A stretch of DNA of 64,000 nt from Diphasiastrum complanatum (taxonomy: Eukaryota; Streptophyta; Lycopodiopsida; Lycopodiales; Lycopodiaceae): assembly GCA_029204225.1 (NCBI GenBank), contig CM055097.1:42016858-42080857 (forward strand), given 5' to 3'. The position numbers and the translations under genes were made by a program. The notes under the pieces were generated by a model, which did not search any database, was not told the DNA's origin, and saw only the letters and a program-made list of their open reading frames with translations. This document shows positions 10,489 to 19,590 of the stretch, piece after piece (positions within the stretch are counted from its first letter, which is position 1; every line of letters begins with the position of its first letter).

Positions 10489-11918
10489 ATGACTTCAATG
10501 GGTGTTCTCTATTAGAAGCAAGTGAAAGATTGTCAACCTCCAATTACTCAATTTGGAAGGTTAGAATGGAATCTGTCCTAATACTACAAGATGTGATGGA
10601 TATTGTACTTGGCATTGAAGAAGAACCACAAATTCCTCAAGAAATTCCAAAGTACAAAAAGAGAGCCAGGATGGCTCTGCATTATATTAAGATGAATGTC
10701 TCAAATGACATCTTAAGAGAAATTGGTGCTTGTACTAATGCCAAAGATGTTTGGGATACTCTCAAGTCTATTTATGAGGCAAAAAATACTTCTAGACTTC
10801 TAACACTAAGAAACCAAAATTTTCAAAGTGTACAGAGAAGTGATGAATGTGCTTCAGCTTATCTAATGAGAGTTGGAGACCTCCATAGAGAATTGTCATG
10901 CGTAGGAGACTCCGTCAACCAAAATAAACTTGTTCAAGTCATACTTAATGGGTTAAAGGAGGAATATGACAACCTTGTTCAGAGTTATGCCATTAAGGAG
11001 GAGCTACCAAGTTTGGAAGCACTCCAAAGTGTGCTCATTTATGAAGAATCAAGACAAGAGTATAAACTCTTGAAAATGGAAAGGCTGTCTCTCAATATTG
11101 ATGGTAAAGCTCTCTTTACCAAAGACAAGCACAAGACAAGAAGTAAGAATCAACACCAATTCTCTTCAAGCAAGAACAATCTTATTTCCAAGAAGAAAGG
11201 AGATGAGGATGAGTCCTCTCAAGCTTCCACATCCAAGAAGAAGAAGAAAAACATCAAGTGTTTCTTTTGTGGCAAGAAGGGACATTATGCCACCAATTGC
11301 TTCAAGAAGAAGAGTCAATTCAAGTATGCCAACATTTGTAATGAAGAGAAGGAAGATGCTCATGCAAGTGATGAAGAGGGATCTCTAATGGTCTCGAGTT
11401 TTTCTTCATCACCTTTCAAGAAGTATGGTTCGTGGTATATCGACAGTGGAGCTTCCTCACATATGTGTAGTTCCAAGTATTCTTTTTCATCCATGTCACC
11501 TTATGAAGGAGCCAAGAAGTCCATCTACATAGCAAATGATCATGAGTGTGCTATTGAAGGCATAGGGACCATTCCCTTAAAGCTTTCTTCATCAAAAGTT
11601 CTTTCTCTGTCTAATGTACTTTTTGTTCCCAAGCTAACAAAAAATCTTATTAGTGTTGGAAAATTGTTTGATAGTGGACTAGATGTGAATTTCAATGTTG
11701 ATGCATGTACAATCAAGAAGCATGATGAAATCCTTGCATTTGGCTCTAGATATTGTGGAATCTACAAGCTTGATCCCAAAGAGTATGCTAACTCTTGTGA
11801 TAGTGCTTTTGCTACTCATATGTCTTTGCAGGAACTATGGCATAGAAGGTTGGGACATCCTAACTATAATTCTATGGTGTCCATGGTCAAGAAAAGCCAA
11901 AGCTATTGGCTTGCCTAA
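10489..11918 (+). pseudogene. Copia gag, protease and integrase zinc finger (frameshifted)
   Basis: The likely start is the ATG at 10489 (MTSMGVL). About two extra bases near 10512 shift the frame, after which the reading is open from 10530 to 11918. Gag follows (LSTSNYSIWKVRMES), then the CCHC zinc knuckle CFFCGKKGHYATNC (11262-11303). Next come the aspartic protease start WYIDSGASSHM (11434-11466) and the integrase HHCC finger (LWHRRLGHPNYNSM). One extra A at about 11893 then ends the frame. The protease DSG triad is intact. The related minus-strand element begins MATSIGVMLEANDRL, which supports this start. Confidence 0.88.
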
Positions 11919-12623
11919 TCTTATAACCAAGAATTTCAATCCATGTGAGGCTTGTGCCATATCTAAGTCTCATAAGAAGCCTTTTTCAAAGTCATCTATC
12001 AAGATTACACATCCATTGGAGCTCATACACTCGGATGTGCACTTCTCATCTTCAAAGAGCAAGGGTGGTGCTACTTGCTTTGTAACTTTCATTGATGATT
12101 TCACTAGATTTACTTGGGTATATCTTCTAGCTTCAAAATCTATGGTGTTTGACTATTTTCTAAAGTTCAAAGCTCTAGTTGAAAAGCAATTTTCTTACAA
12201 AATCAAGATTCTTAGAAGCGATGGAGGTGGTGAGTACACTTCCAATAAATTTCATGATTATTGTGAGCTTGAAGGCATTAAAAGGGAGTTTTCTTGTGCA
12301 TATACACCATCTCAAAATGGGGTGGCTGAAAGAAAGAATAGAACACTGTGTGAATGTGCCAAAACCATCAGAATTGAGGCATCTTTACCAAAAGACTTTT
12401 GGGGTGAGGCTATCAATTGTTCAAACTATCTTTGCAATAGACTCCCTCATGTTGCACTTGGAGAAAAGTCACCATATTAAGCACTCTATTTGAAGAAACC
12501 TAAGGTTGAACACCTTAGAGTATTTGGATGCATATGCTTTGTCCATATTCCCTTGGAAACGAGAAAGAAGGATGATCCTTGTGCAAGCAAAGGAGTAATG
12601 GTTGGATATTCATCCAACAAGCA
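11890..12623 (+). pseudogene. Copia integrase core
   Basis: In the frame after the 11893 shift come KAKAIGLPNLITKNFNPCEA, the CxxC half of the zinc finger (CEACAISKSHKKPF), and the catalytic core. The D,D,E residues lie in LELIHSDVH (first D), RSDGGGEYTSNKF (11 bp upstream of TSNKF; second D near 12220) and NGVAERKNRTL (E near 12325). A nonsense TAA at 12478-12480 replaces a codon in KSPY-x-ALY. The frame then reads on through EHLRVFGCICFVHIP to 12623, where the MITE interrupts. Confidence 0.88.
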
Positions 12624-12997
12624 TTAGAGGAGTTTTGAGTTCCAAAAAGACCCTTTAAGAATTCGTGCAAGATGCTTTTTTTATTATTAAAATATTATAA
12701 CACGAATACTTTTGACTTGCCATAAAATTTTAATCGTAGTTCAGAAGTATGCTATCTAACATATCATTGAAAAGCGCTTGTTGAGCACTTTCTAATGCAC
12801 CAAACTTCGCTAAATTCGGACTTACCACTAAAAAGTTATGCCATTTTTAGTTTGGAATCAAAATGTGGACTCAAAAAGTTACGTTACGTAGATTTCAAAT
12901 TTGAGTGTTTTGATTGGTCCATGTGTAAGAAAAATTTGATAAAAAATATAAAAAGAATCTTTACAAAGGGTCTTTTTGGGATTTAGAACTCCTCTAA
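12624..12997. mobile_element. 374-bp MITE-like inverted-repeat element
   Basis: The ends TTAGAGGAGTTTTGAGTTCC...AAAAAGACCCTTTAAGAATTC and GAATCTTTACAAAGGGTC...GAACTCCTCTAA are inverted repeats over about 40 bp with few mismatches. The interior is AT-rich and non-coding. It separates integrase (GYSSNKH) from AYRIYMLSTSK, which are contiguous in related copies, so it is an insertion into the Copia element. A TA or TWA target duplication is possible but is absorbed by the symmetric ends, so the superfamily (Tc1/mariner or Harbinger) is undecided. Confidence 0.82.
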
Positions 12998-14845
12998 TGA
13001 AAGCCTATCGAATCTACATGCTCTCTACCTCTAAAGTAATTGATAGTGGAAATGTAGTTTTTCATGAAGAAGAAAAGTTCAATCTTGGAGGGGCCGAGAT
13101 CAAGCAACCTCAAAATCTATTACCTAGTGTTATTGAAGACAATCAACATATGGAGGAGTCAAGATTTGAAGATGGAAGTCCTCGAATTTTCACTCCTAGA
13201 AGATCCATGAGGGAGAGATCCGAGCCCAAGAGGCTCACTTATGATGACAAAGGAAAACAAGTGGATCTTGATTCCACTTATGCTTATTTTGTTTCTCATG
13301 AGGAGCCCAAAGATGTTCAAGAAGCCCTCAATACCAAGGAGTGGTATGAGGCCATGAAGATTGAATATGATGCCTTGATCACCAACCACACATGGGAGCT
13401 AGTGGATCCACCACCTTACATGCATATCATTGGATGCAAGTGGGTGTTCAAGATCAAGTACAATCATAATGGCTCCATCAACAAGTACAAGGCAAGATTA
13501 TGTGCTAAAGGCTTTGCACAAATATATGGCCTTGACTATAAAGAAACCTTTGCTCTTGTAGCAAAGATGGTGACAATAAGAGTCATAGTCTCTCTTGCCT
13601 TATTTTTTAAGTGGAAACTGTTTCAACTTGATGTCTCCAACGCTTTTTTGAATGGCTATCTTGAGGAGGAGATATACATGGAACAGCCTCAAGGATTTAT
13701 CAAGGATAAATCTAAGGTGTGTTTGCTATTTAGAAGTCTTTATGGCTTAAAGCAAGCACCTAGATCATGGTATTCAAGACTCAACAACTTTCTACTTTCA
13801 TTAGGATTTGTGCTTAGTGACTATGATCCTTCTATGTACTTAAAATTTGATGGTAGTAATATTGTCATTCTCCTAATCTATGTAGATGACATTATTCTTA
13901 GTGGAAGTTGTTTGATGCTAGTTCAAGAAACCAAAGAAGCATTAGGAAAAGAATTTAAAATGCAAGATCTAGGAGAGATCCATTACAATTTGGGCCTTGA
14001 GATTGATTTTCATGAAGAGTATGCTTTTATTTGTCAATCTAGATATGTCTTTTCTATGTTGAGAAAATTTAATATGCAAAGTTGTAAAGGCATAGATACT
14101 CCCATGGAGCAACATGTAAAAGATCCTATTAAAGGTCATGAAAGATCTTTCGAGGACATAACACTTTATAGGAGTCTTATAGGCTTTTTAATTTGGCTTA
14201 CTATCACTAGACCCGATTTGAGCTATTGTGTGCACAAATTGAGTCAATTTATGCAAGATCCCAAGATCCAACATTGGAAGATGGCCAAGAGAGTTCTAAG
14301 ATATGTATCTTCTACTCAAGATTATGGTTTATTGTACAAGAATGAAGATCTAACCATTGTTGGCTATTCAGATTTCGATTTTGCAAGTGATAAAATGGAT
14401 CGAAAGTCCATTAATGCATATACTATCTTTCTTGGAGGCAATCTTGTGTCTTGGCTTTCAAAGAAGCAAGATACCATATCTCTATCATCTTGTGAGGGCC
14501 GAGTACAAAGCACTCACTACAACAACTAAAGAGGTGCTTTGGATCAAGAGGTTAATCATGGAGCTAAAGTGCATCAAAGAGGATGATCTTCCCTTGATCA
14601 AATGTGACAACATATCGGCACAAGCTCTTGCAAACAATCCTATTTTTCATGCAAGAAGCAAGCATATAGAAGTGGCACACCATTTTGTAAGGGAAAAGCT
14701 CATTGAAGGTGAAATCAACTTAGAACAAGTCGACACATCTTCGTGTATTGCTGATCTTCTCACAAAGCGACTTTGCAAAAGTGCCTTCTCAAAGCATAGG
14801 TCTAATCTTGGTCTTATCTCAAGATCAATGCTTGATCCACATTAG
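12998..14845 (+). pseudogene. Copia reverse transcriptase and RNase H
   Basis: The frame is open from 12976 to 14529: the integrase C-terminus (AYRIYMLSTSKVIDSGNVVF), a basic linker (PRRSMRERSEPKRLTYD), then RT. RT motifs are GCKWVFKIKYNHNGSINKYK, FQLDVSNAFLNG, LYGLKQAPRSWY and the active site YVDD (13879-13890). RNase H begins with GYSDFDFASD, where the canonical Asp cluster is largely kept (SD-x-D-x-A-D). A frameshift near 14505 (SSCEGRVQ) moves the rest to a frame ending at 14845: CDNISAQALANNPIFHARSK, KHIEVAHHFVRE, ADLLTKRL. A few point lesions would be enough to silence it. Confidence 0.9.
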
Positions 14846-14854
14846 ATACAGGAG

Positions 14855-15220
14855 TGTCAAAATATTGAAAAATCTATCTAATGTTGTGAGTATGGGTCCT
14901 AAAAATGCCAAAGATGAATTGAGCTCTTTTGGCTTAGTAAAGACCCATCTTAGAATAAAATATTCAAGGTAGGTAGAAGTAGAAACTCGAGCTACCATAG
15001 GAATTGCCATTTGTACTTTACATGCCACATTTAATGCATGAAAAGACTATGTGGCACAATTAGACATAGTGAGGTGACTTGGATAAGTCTAGATAGCTTG
15101 AGAGGTGGATCCACAACTCCAATTCAACTTCAAGTAGGAGAAGAGTCCCTGGATCTATATATATGTGATGTACTCTCATTGAGAATATGATGAAATTTGT
15201 GTGTAGACAAGCTCTTTGTG

Positions 15221-15267
<47 letters not shown>

Positions 15268-15486
15268 CGAGTTTTGTACTTGCTATTTTCTCTCTCTAGT
15301 CTAGTAGAGGCATTTATGATGCTTTGTCTTATGTTTTGTTGACAGATCTTGCTTGTAACACAATAATATTGCTTGTATGATCATCTTTCCTATTGACAAC
15401 CAATGCTAGTCTGATCTTTATGGTGTTATTGTGCTTAGGAGATCAAAAATAGATGTGTAGGGCGTCCCACACGTGTGAATTCAGCA
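14855..15486 (+). repeat. 3' LTR of the complete Copia element
   Basis: It is 632 bp. Against the 5' LTR it shows about 11 substitutions, lacks 13 bp near 15205 and has a CT tract of about 44 bp (15222-15265) in place of 12 bp. The purine stretch ACAGGAG directly before it is a weak polypurine tract. Confidence 0.93.
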
Positions 15487-15650
15487 CTAGATTCATCGGT
15501 TGTGTGTGAGCCAGAGTCCTTCGTAGATTTGTTCTTCTTTTTTTTGATTTGCATTAGGATTTTGGTAACAATATCACCACATCATCTAAGGTGTAACTTT
15601 TGAAGTTTTTTGGCACATCAGGGGCTGGTGCCTTGTTTAGTCCTTCAAAA
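15487..15650 (-). pseudogene. Gypsy pre-RT fragment, right half of the split copy
   Basis: The minus strand encodes APDVPKNFKSYTLDDVVILL then PKS, matching MPEHFKCYTLDDLVIMLPKA of Gypsy B (52997-53050). After a stop and frameshift it reads LAHTQPMNL, matching KTHAMNL. It ends at 15487-15491, the target duplication of the Copia element. In the unbroken copy the next residues would come from 9133 downward. Confidence 0.82.
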
Positions 15651-16151
15651 GATTGATCTTGGTTTAATTCATGAGTGATAACCCTAAAAAGGCAAATCTT
15701 CCACTGTGAAAGGTCCATTTTTTTTCCCTAGACCAATGGGAGAGCTTTATTTTAAATTTCAGACTTGCGGAGCAATGTAATGTTTCACTAATGGGGGCAT
15801 TAATAGATAACTTCATATCCCCAAGTAATTCATCCCCAATAGTATGTGGTAATACCTGATATTCAATCAGTATGGAAGAGCCATGGCTCTAACTAGTTAC
15901 TAGATGTCCCTTGGCCTAGGGTCTGCTCTTCCACTGATAAAGATGAACCATCAACCACTCTTCATAACTGAGCCGAGTGTCCCGTCACCGGAGTTTCATG
16001 TAATGGATTCTAATAATAATACTGTATACATATTACACAATAAACTTATAAAGATATGCAGAGATTATAGGCAGCATATCCCACCTGGCACCAGCTCCGC
16101 TCCGCGGAACGGTCGACTGTCAGAGTGCAAAACACAAAACACAGATTAGCA

Positions 16152-16410
16152 CACGTGCAGTAACTCCCCAATTATGATTTACACGTGTCTTTACACACGT
16201 TACTCAAGATGGACTGGACAACGCAGGTCGCAGGCCGTTAACTTTCACGAGACAAAAACACTAGTATTTTATTTTTAATAATAATAACGTTCTACACAGA
16301 ACAGCTCTTGACTGACTGACTTTTCAGCCTTTCGGGACTCAGCAACAGTCTACAGCTCGTTGCTGCCGCGGCACCGAATCCTGAATCATGATCGGTCGGT
16401 GTCCACGTCA
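16152..16410. promoter_or_regulatory. Cluster of ACGT-core (G-box/ABRE-like) motifs
   Basis: CACGTG occurs at 16152-16157 and 16182-16187, CACGTT at 16196-16201 and CCACGTCA at 16403-16410. Such cores bind plant bZIP/bHLH factors. No gene is visible downstream on either strand, so this may be an orphan promoter or chance. Confidence 0.25.
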
Positions 16411-17426
16411 GTCACTGGATATGGATCCAGGATAATAATATTTTATGCTTCCAACTTCCAAGTGTCACGGTGGTCCACTCTCACTTCTCCCTCGAGTTCT
16501 CAATGCTTCAATTCTTGGCCGTGGACTCTTTTTTTCTTTTTGGCTTTTTCATGAAAAATAGGAGATGTCTCACAAAATCTTAATTCTTGTGCCTTTTTTT
16601 ATTTTTTTACATGCACCTTTAGGGGTGTGAAAAGTGCATGTAAAGAAAATCTACATAACCTTCCGCACCAAAGGTCATGTTTAAAAAAACTACGATAAAA
16701 AAGAGTAAAAAACGTTTTCACATCGCATAAGGTCACCTCCTCGACTGTTCCGTCGAGGGAAGGGCCTTCCACCTAGGGCTACCGTCCTCGACCGAAGCAC
16801 CAGGCCCCGTACAACTAACTAGATTGCTCTCATTTATTCATTCATGAATCACCATACATTCAAATAATTTTAACAAGAATACAATATAATAATAATATAT
16901 TTCACACAATAGAAGAGAGTAAAGGCCTGGGCCTGCCATAAAGTTTTAGCAATGATGTGAGAGCAACTCTCCTATCTTGTTTTGATGGAGGGGCTTGAAA
17001 TTATACATACACCTCTACCTTTCAGCCAATGATCGAAAAAGCCGACATCTCTTGAGAATGGAACCCACAACTTTGATTAAAAATTGGTATAAGAAAAAAT
17101 TAACAGGATCAAAAAGTCCTCAAAACCGGGTGCTTTTGAAATATGTAGGATTTTAGACGGTTAATTTTTTTTTTACAAGAGAATGTGCCTCCAACATTTA
17201 TACATTGTAGGATATAATTCCTCCAATCTTTTGAAAAGTACAGGAAATTTTAGGATACAATTTATTGTGTAAAGATATTTTTTAAAGATACATGTTTTGG
17301 TACATATCAAAGACACATGTCAATATGAACTGGGCACTATGAGACTAGAAGAAGCCTAATTAAATTATCTCGCCATAAGTATCGGCTTATAGTTTGTTCG
17401 GGATATTTTGGGAATGGTTCTGTGTG

Positions 17427-17429
<3 letters not shown>

Positions 17430-17464
<35 letters not shown>
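17430..17464. repeat. (CA)n microsatellite
   Basis: About 35 bp of uninterrupted CA dinucleotides, preceded by TGTGTGTCTA, which could pair with it. Confidence 0.95.
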
Positions 17465-17466
<2 letters not shown>

Positions 17467-18173
17467 GGCCACATGCTCACCACATCATTTGAGATAAAAA
17501 TCTCTCAAGGAATCCTAGAGGCATTTTCGCTACATGCATACATTAAGGACCATAAAGTCATGTATAAGTTCTTATAACATAATAACATGAAATGACCATG
17601 TGGCTTGACACGATCTCTTGTTAGTATTAGTTTTAAAAAGACTTTCAGCTCTTCTAGTGACGTATTCTTAACTATTCTAGAGACCAATAAGAAATAGCCT
17701 TGCCTTTGTAATTTCAAGCCAAAAACTTGCCAAGTAAATGGATTTAGTAGGTCTTTCTTGTTTGTTCCGATATAAAGACTTTCATATAAGAAGTATCTCA
17801 ATGGGCCCAATAGGTCTTTTACTTCTTTGTTCCAACATAAAGACTTTCAGATTAGTATTTTAAGTGATATATCATTTTGAGCAAAACTTAATTATCAGTA
17901 TTTTTTGAGGAGTGAGCTCCTTTTTAATAAGATGAGTAATATGTGAGAAATACAAGAGTATATGGAAGTTACATTTTATAAAAGAGTGTATGGAAATTAC
18001 ATGTTACTTGCTACATTTTAAACTCTATTTCACTCCTCTCCTTCCATGCAATGCATTCCCTAGCCAGAGACCTCCATTTGCTAGCATGCCACACGCTATG
18101 GAGTTTCGCAAGCAAGATACAAGGAGAACTCGCAAAACTCGCAGATAATTTACTCGTAGAATGTCAAAACCCG

Positions 18174-18525
18174 TAGAGTATGATGCTCCATTGCGAATCA
18201 TACTTGGGATCTTGTGAATCTCCCTCAAGGGAAGAAACCACTTGATAGAAAATGGGTGTATAGATTAAAGTATAACCAGGATGGATCAATAGGTAAGCAT
18301 AAAGCTAGGCTTCTATCAAAAGGACTTTTACAAACCAAAGGCATTGATTATGATGAGAGTTTTGCTCCTGTGGCTAAGCTTGTTACCATTAGATTGATTA
18401 TAAATCTTGCAACTACCCTCGATTGGGAGCTATTCCAACTTGATTTCAAAAATGCTTTCCTCAATGGATATTTGGAGGAAGAGGTCTACATGAGGCAACC
18501 TGAGGGCTTCATCTCGAATAAATTA
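18174..18525 (+). pseudogene. Copia RT N-terminal fragment
   Basis: The plus strand encodes NHTWDLVNLPQGKKPLDRKW, then VYRLKYNQDGSIGKHKARLL, FAPVAKLVTIRLIINLA, FQLDFKNAFLNGYLEEEVYM and RQPEGFI. These are the first third of a Copia RT, from the TW-LV-P motif to the QPEGF motif. It comes from a different Copia lineage than the neighbours (WVYRLKYN-x-DG and D-KNAFLNG). It breaks off at 18525 against an inverted LTR piece. Confidence 0.8.
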
Positions 18526-18715
18526 GACATGATCCAATCCGATCCAGGGTTGAAGGTGTTCGGATAATTTAGTGAAGGGTCGAAAAAAGTCCGAACCGAT
18601 TTGACCCGACCCAGGGTCGAAATTTTCTTGTTAAGAGAAAATTTGAGCCTTCTGTTTTCAACTTTCAGGATGCTCATTAATAAAAGGATTTGAGGCTAAG
18701 CATTGAAATCCAACA
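18526..18715 (-). repeat. Copia LTR start fragment (minus)
   Basis: On the minus strand, TGTTGGATTTCAATGC follows directly on a polypurine tract, so this is the start of a 3' LTR. It runs about 190 bp before meeting the opposite-strand RT fragment. It contains the G/C-rich phrase GGTCGGGTCAAATCGGTTCG. Confidence 0.55.
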
Positions 18716-18838
18716 CTCCCCCTTAATGTGGATCTTGGAAAGTTTTCATCTTCAGATTAAACATGTAGTTGAGTCTGAGATGATGCTCCTTTGATAGGGC
18801 CTTTGTGAAGTAATCTGCTGCCATTGATTCTATCCTAC
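18716..18838 (-). pseudogene. C-terminal tail of Copia RNase H plus polypurine tract
   Basis: The minus strand reads MAADYFTKALSKEHHLRLNY, then MFNLKMKTFQDPH and a stop, followed by AAGGGGGAG and the LTR start. ADYFTKAL is the conserved C-terminal Copia motif (A-D-x-x-TK-x-L). The order coding end, PPT, LTR is exactly that of a Copia 3' end. Confidence 0.8.
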
Positions 18839-18869
18839 AATAGACTAATGATATTTAGAACAGGGAGGA

Positions 18870-19545
18870 GTCCATATTTGAGTGCTCATACATGGTTGGG
18901 ATCTTTGTGAATCTCTAGATGTCAAATTTTTAAGCTTGGTGAAAAATTCTTGACATAGATTGTTATCAAACCATTTCATGTCCATTCCAAATCTCAAGAG
19001 TGAGATTATTTGGGTCAAGAGGGATTCTAAAAGGGGTGATTGGATCTGATATTTGTGTGTTTGAATCAAATATACATGTCAAGTTTATGTGATCTAGTGT
19101 CGTTTTTTTTTTTGGTGAAAATTTGTGGTATAGTTTGTTGTCAAATTGAACCAAATTCAATAAAACTCTAAAAGGGTAGAGTATTTGGGTCAAGAGAGTC
19201 CAAAAGAGGTGATTAATTTAGATTTTCATGTGTTTAAAACAAAACCCATCCTTTGTTCAAGAATCTCAAAAGTTGAGTGAACTAGTCAAGAGAAAAGGAA
19301 ATTCTTGGTGTCAAATCTTTTCAAATCCATTCCAACTCTCAATAGAAAGAGTCATTGGCATTTGTTGAATCCAATAGGGATGTTTGGATTTTATTTTTTG
19401 TGATTTTATAGGTGCTTTTGTCTTAGTGATCAAAGCAAAGATTAGCTTCCAATTGACTAGGTTGAAAAGTGATGTGATACAAAATTTGTGATCTAGATCT
19501 TGTGTAGATCCTTCTAGATTCTTGAATGTGTTCATATCTAGTTTC
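18870..19545. repeat. Degenerate tandem repeat, about three units of ~190-200 bp
   Basis: Units begin near 18940, 19110 and 19280. They share phrases such as CATTCCAAATCTCAA / CATTCCAACTCTCAA, TATTTGGGTCAAGAG and GTGTGTTTGAATCAAA / ATGTGTTTAAAACAAA. Identity is low and spacing irregular. No coding signal is seen. Confidence 0.45.
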
Positions 19546-19548
19546 TAT

Positions 19549-19582
19549 TGGTGGCATAATGCCCCTTCTTGCCACAAAAGAA
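19549..19582 (-). pseudogene. 34-bp scrap of a gag zinc knuckle
   Basis: The minus strand carries TTCTTTTGTGGCAAGAAGGG followed by GCATTATGCCACCAAT, nearly identical to the zinc-knuckle codons of the plus-strand Copia element (FFCGKKGHYATN, 11265-11300). It is joined directly to the C-terminal KHRTS codons of the minus-strand element. Confidence 0.6.
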
Positions 19583-19590
19583 GTGAAGTC

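Larger units (their letters stand above)
9129..15491 (+). mobile_element. Complete Copia LTR retrotransposon with target duplication
   Basis: All structural parts are present in order: target duplication CTAGA (9129-9133), 5' LTR, PBS, gag, protease, integrase, RT, RNase H, 3' LTR and CTAGA again (15487-15491). The LTRs run TG...CA. They differ at about 11 positions, plus a 13-bp deletion and a CT-tract change, so the insertion is old but not ancient. Coding lesions are listed under the parts. A 374-bp inverted-repeat element sits between integrase and RT. The copy could not make its own proteins. Confidence 0.93.
15651..18170. other. 2.5 kb without a supported gene
   Basis: No ORF with family motifs was found on either strand. 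15900-16560 has a more even base composition and several ACGT-core motifs. 16730-16800 holds the near-palindrome CCTCGACTGTTCCGTCGAGG. 17430-17464 is a CA microsatellite. 17930-18005 has a short repeated phrase (GTATATGGAAGTTACAT / GTGTATGGAAATTACAT). Confidence 0.6.
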
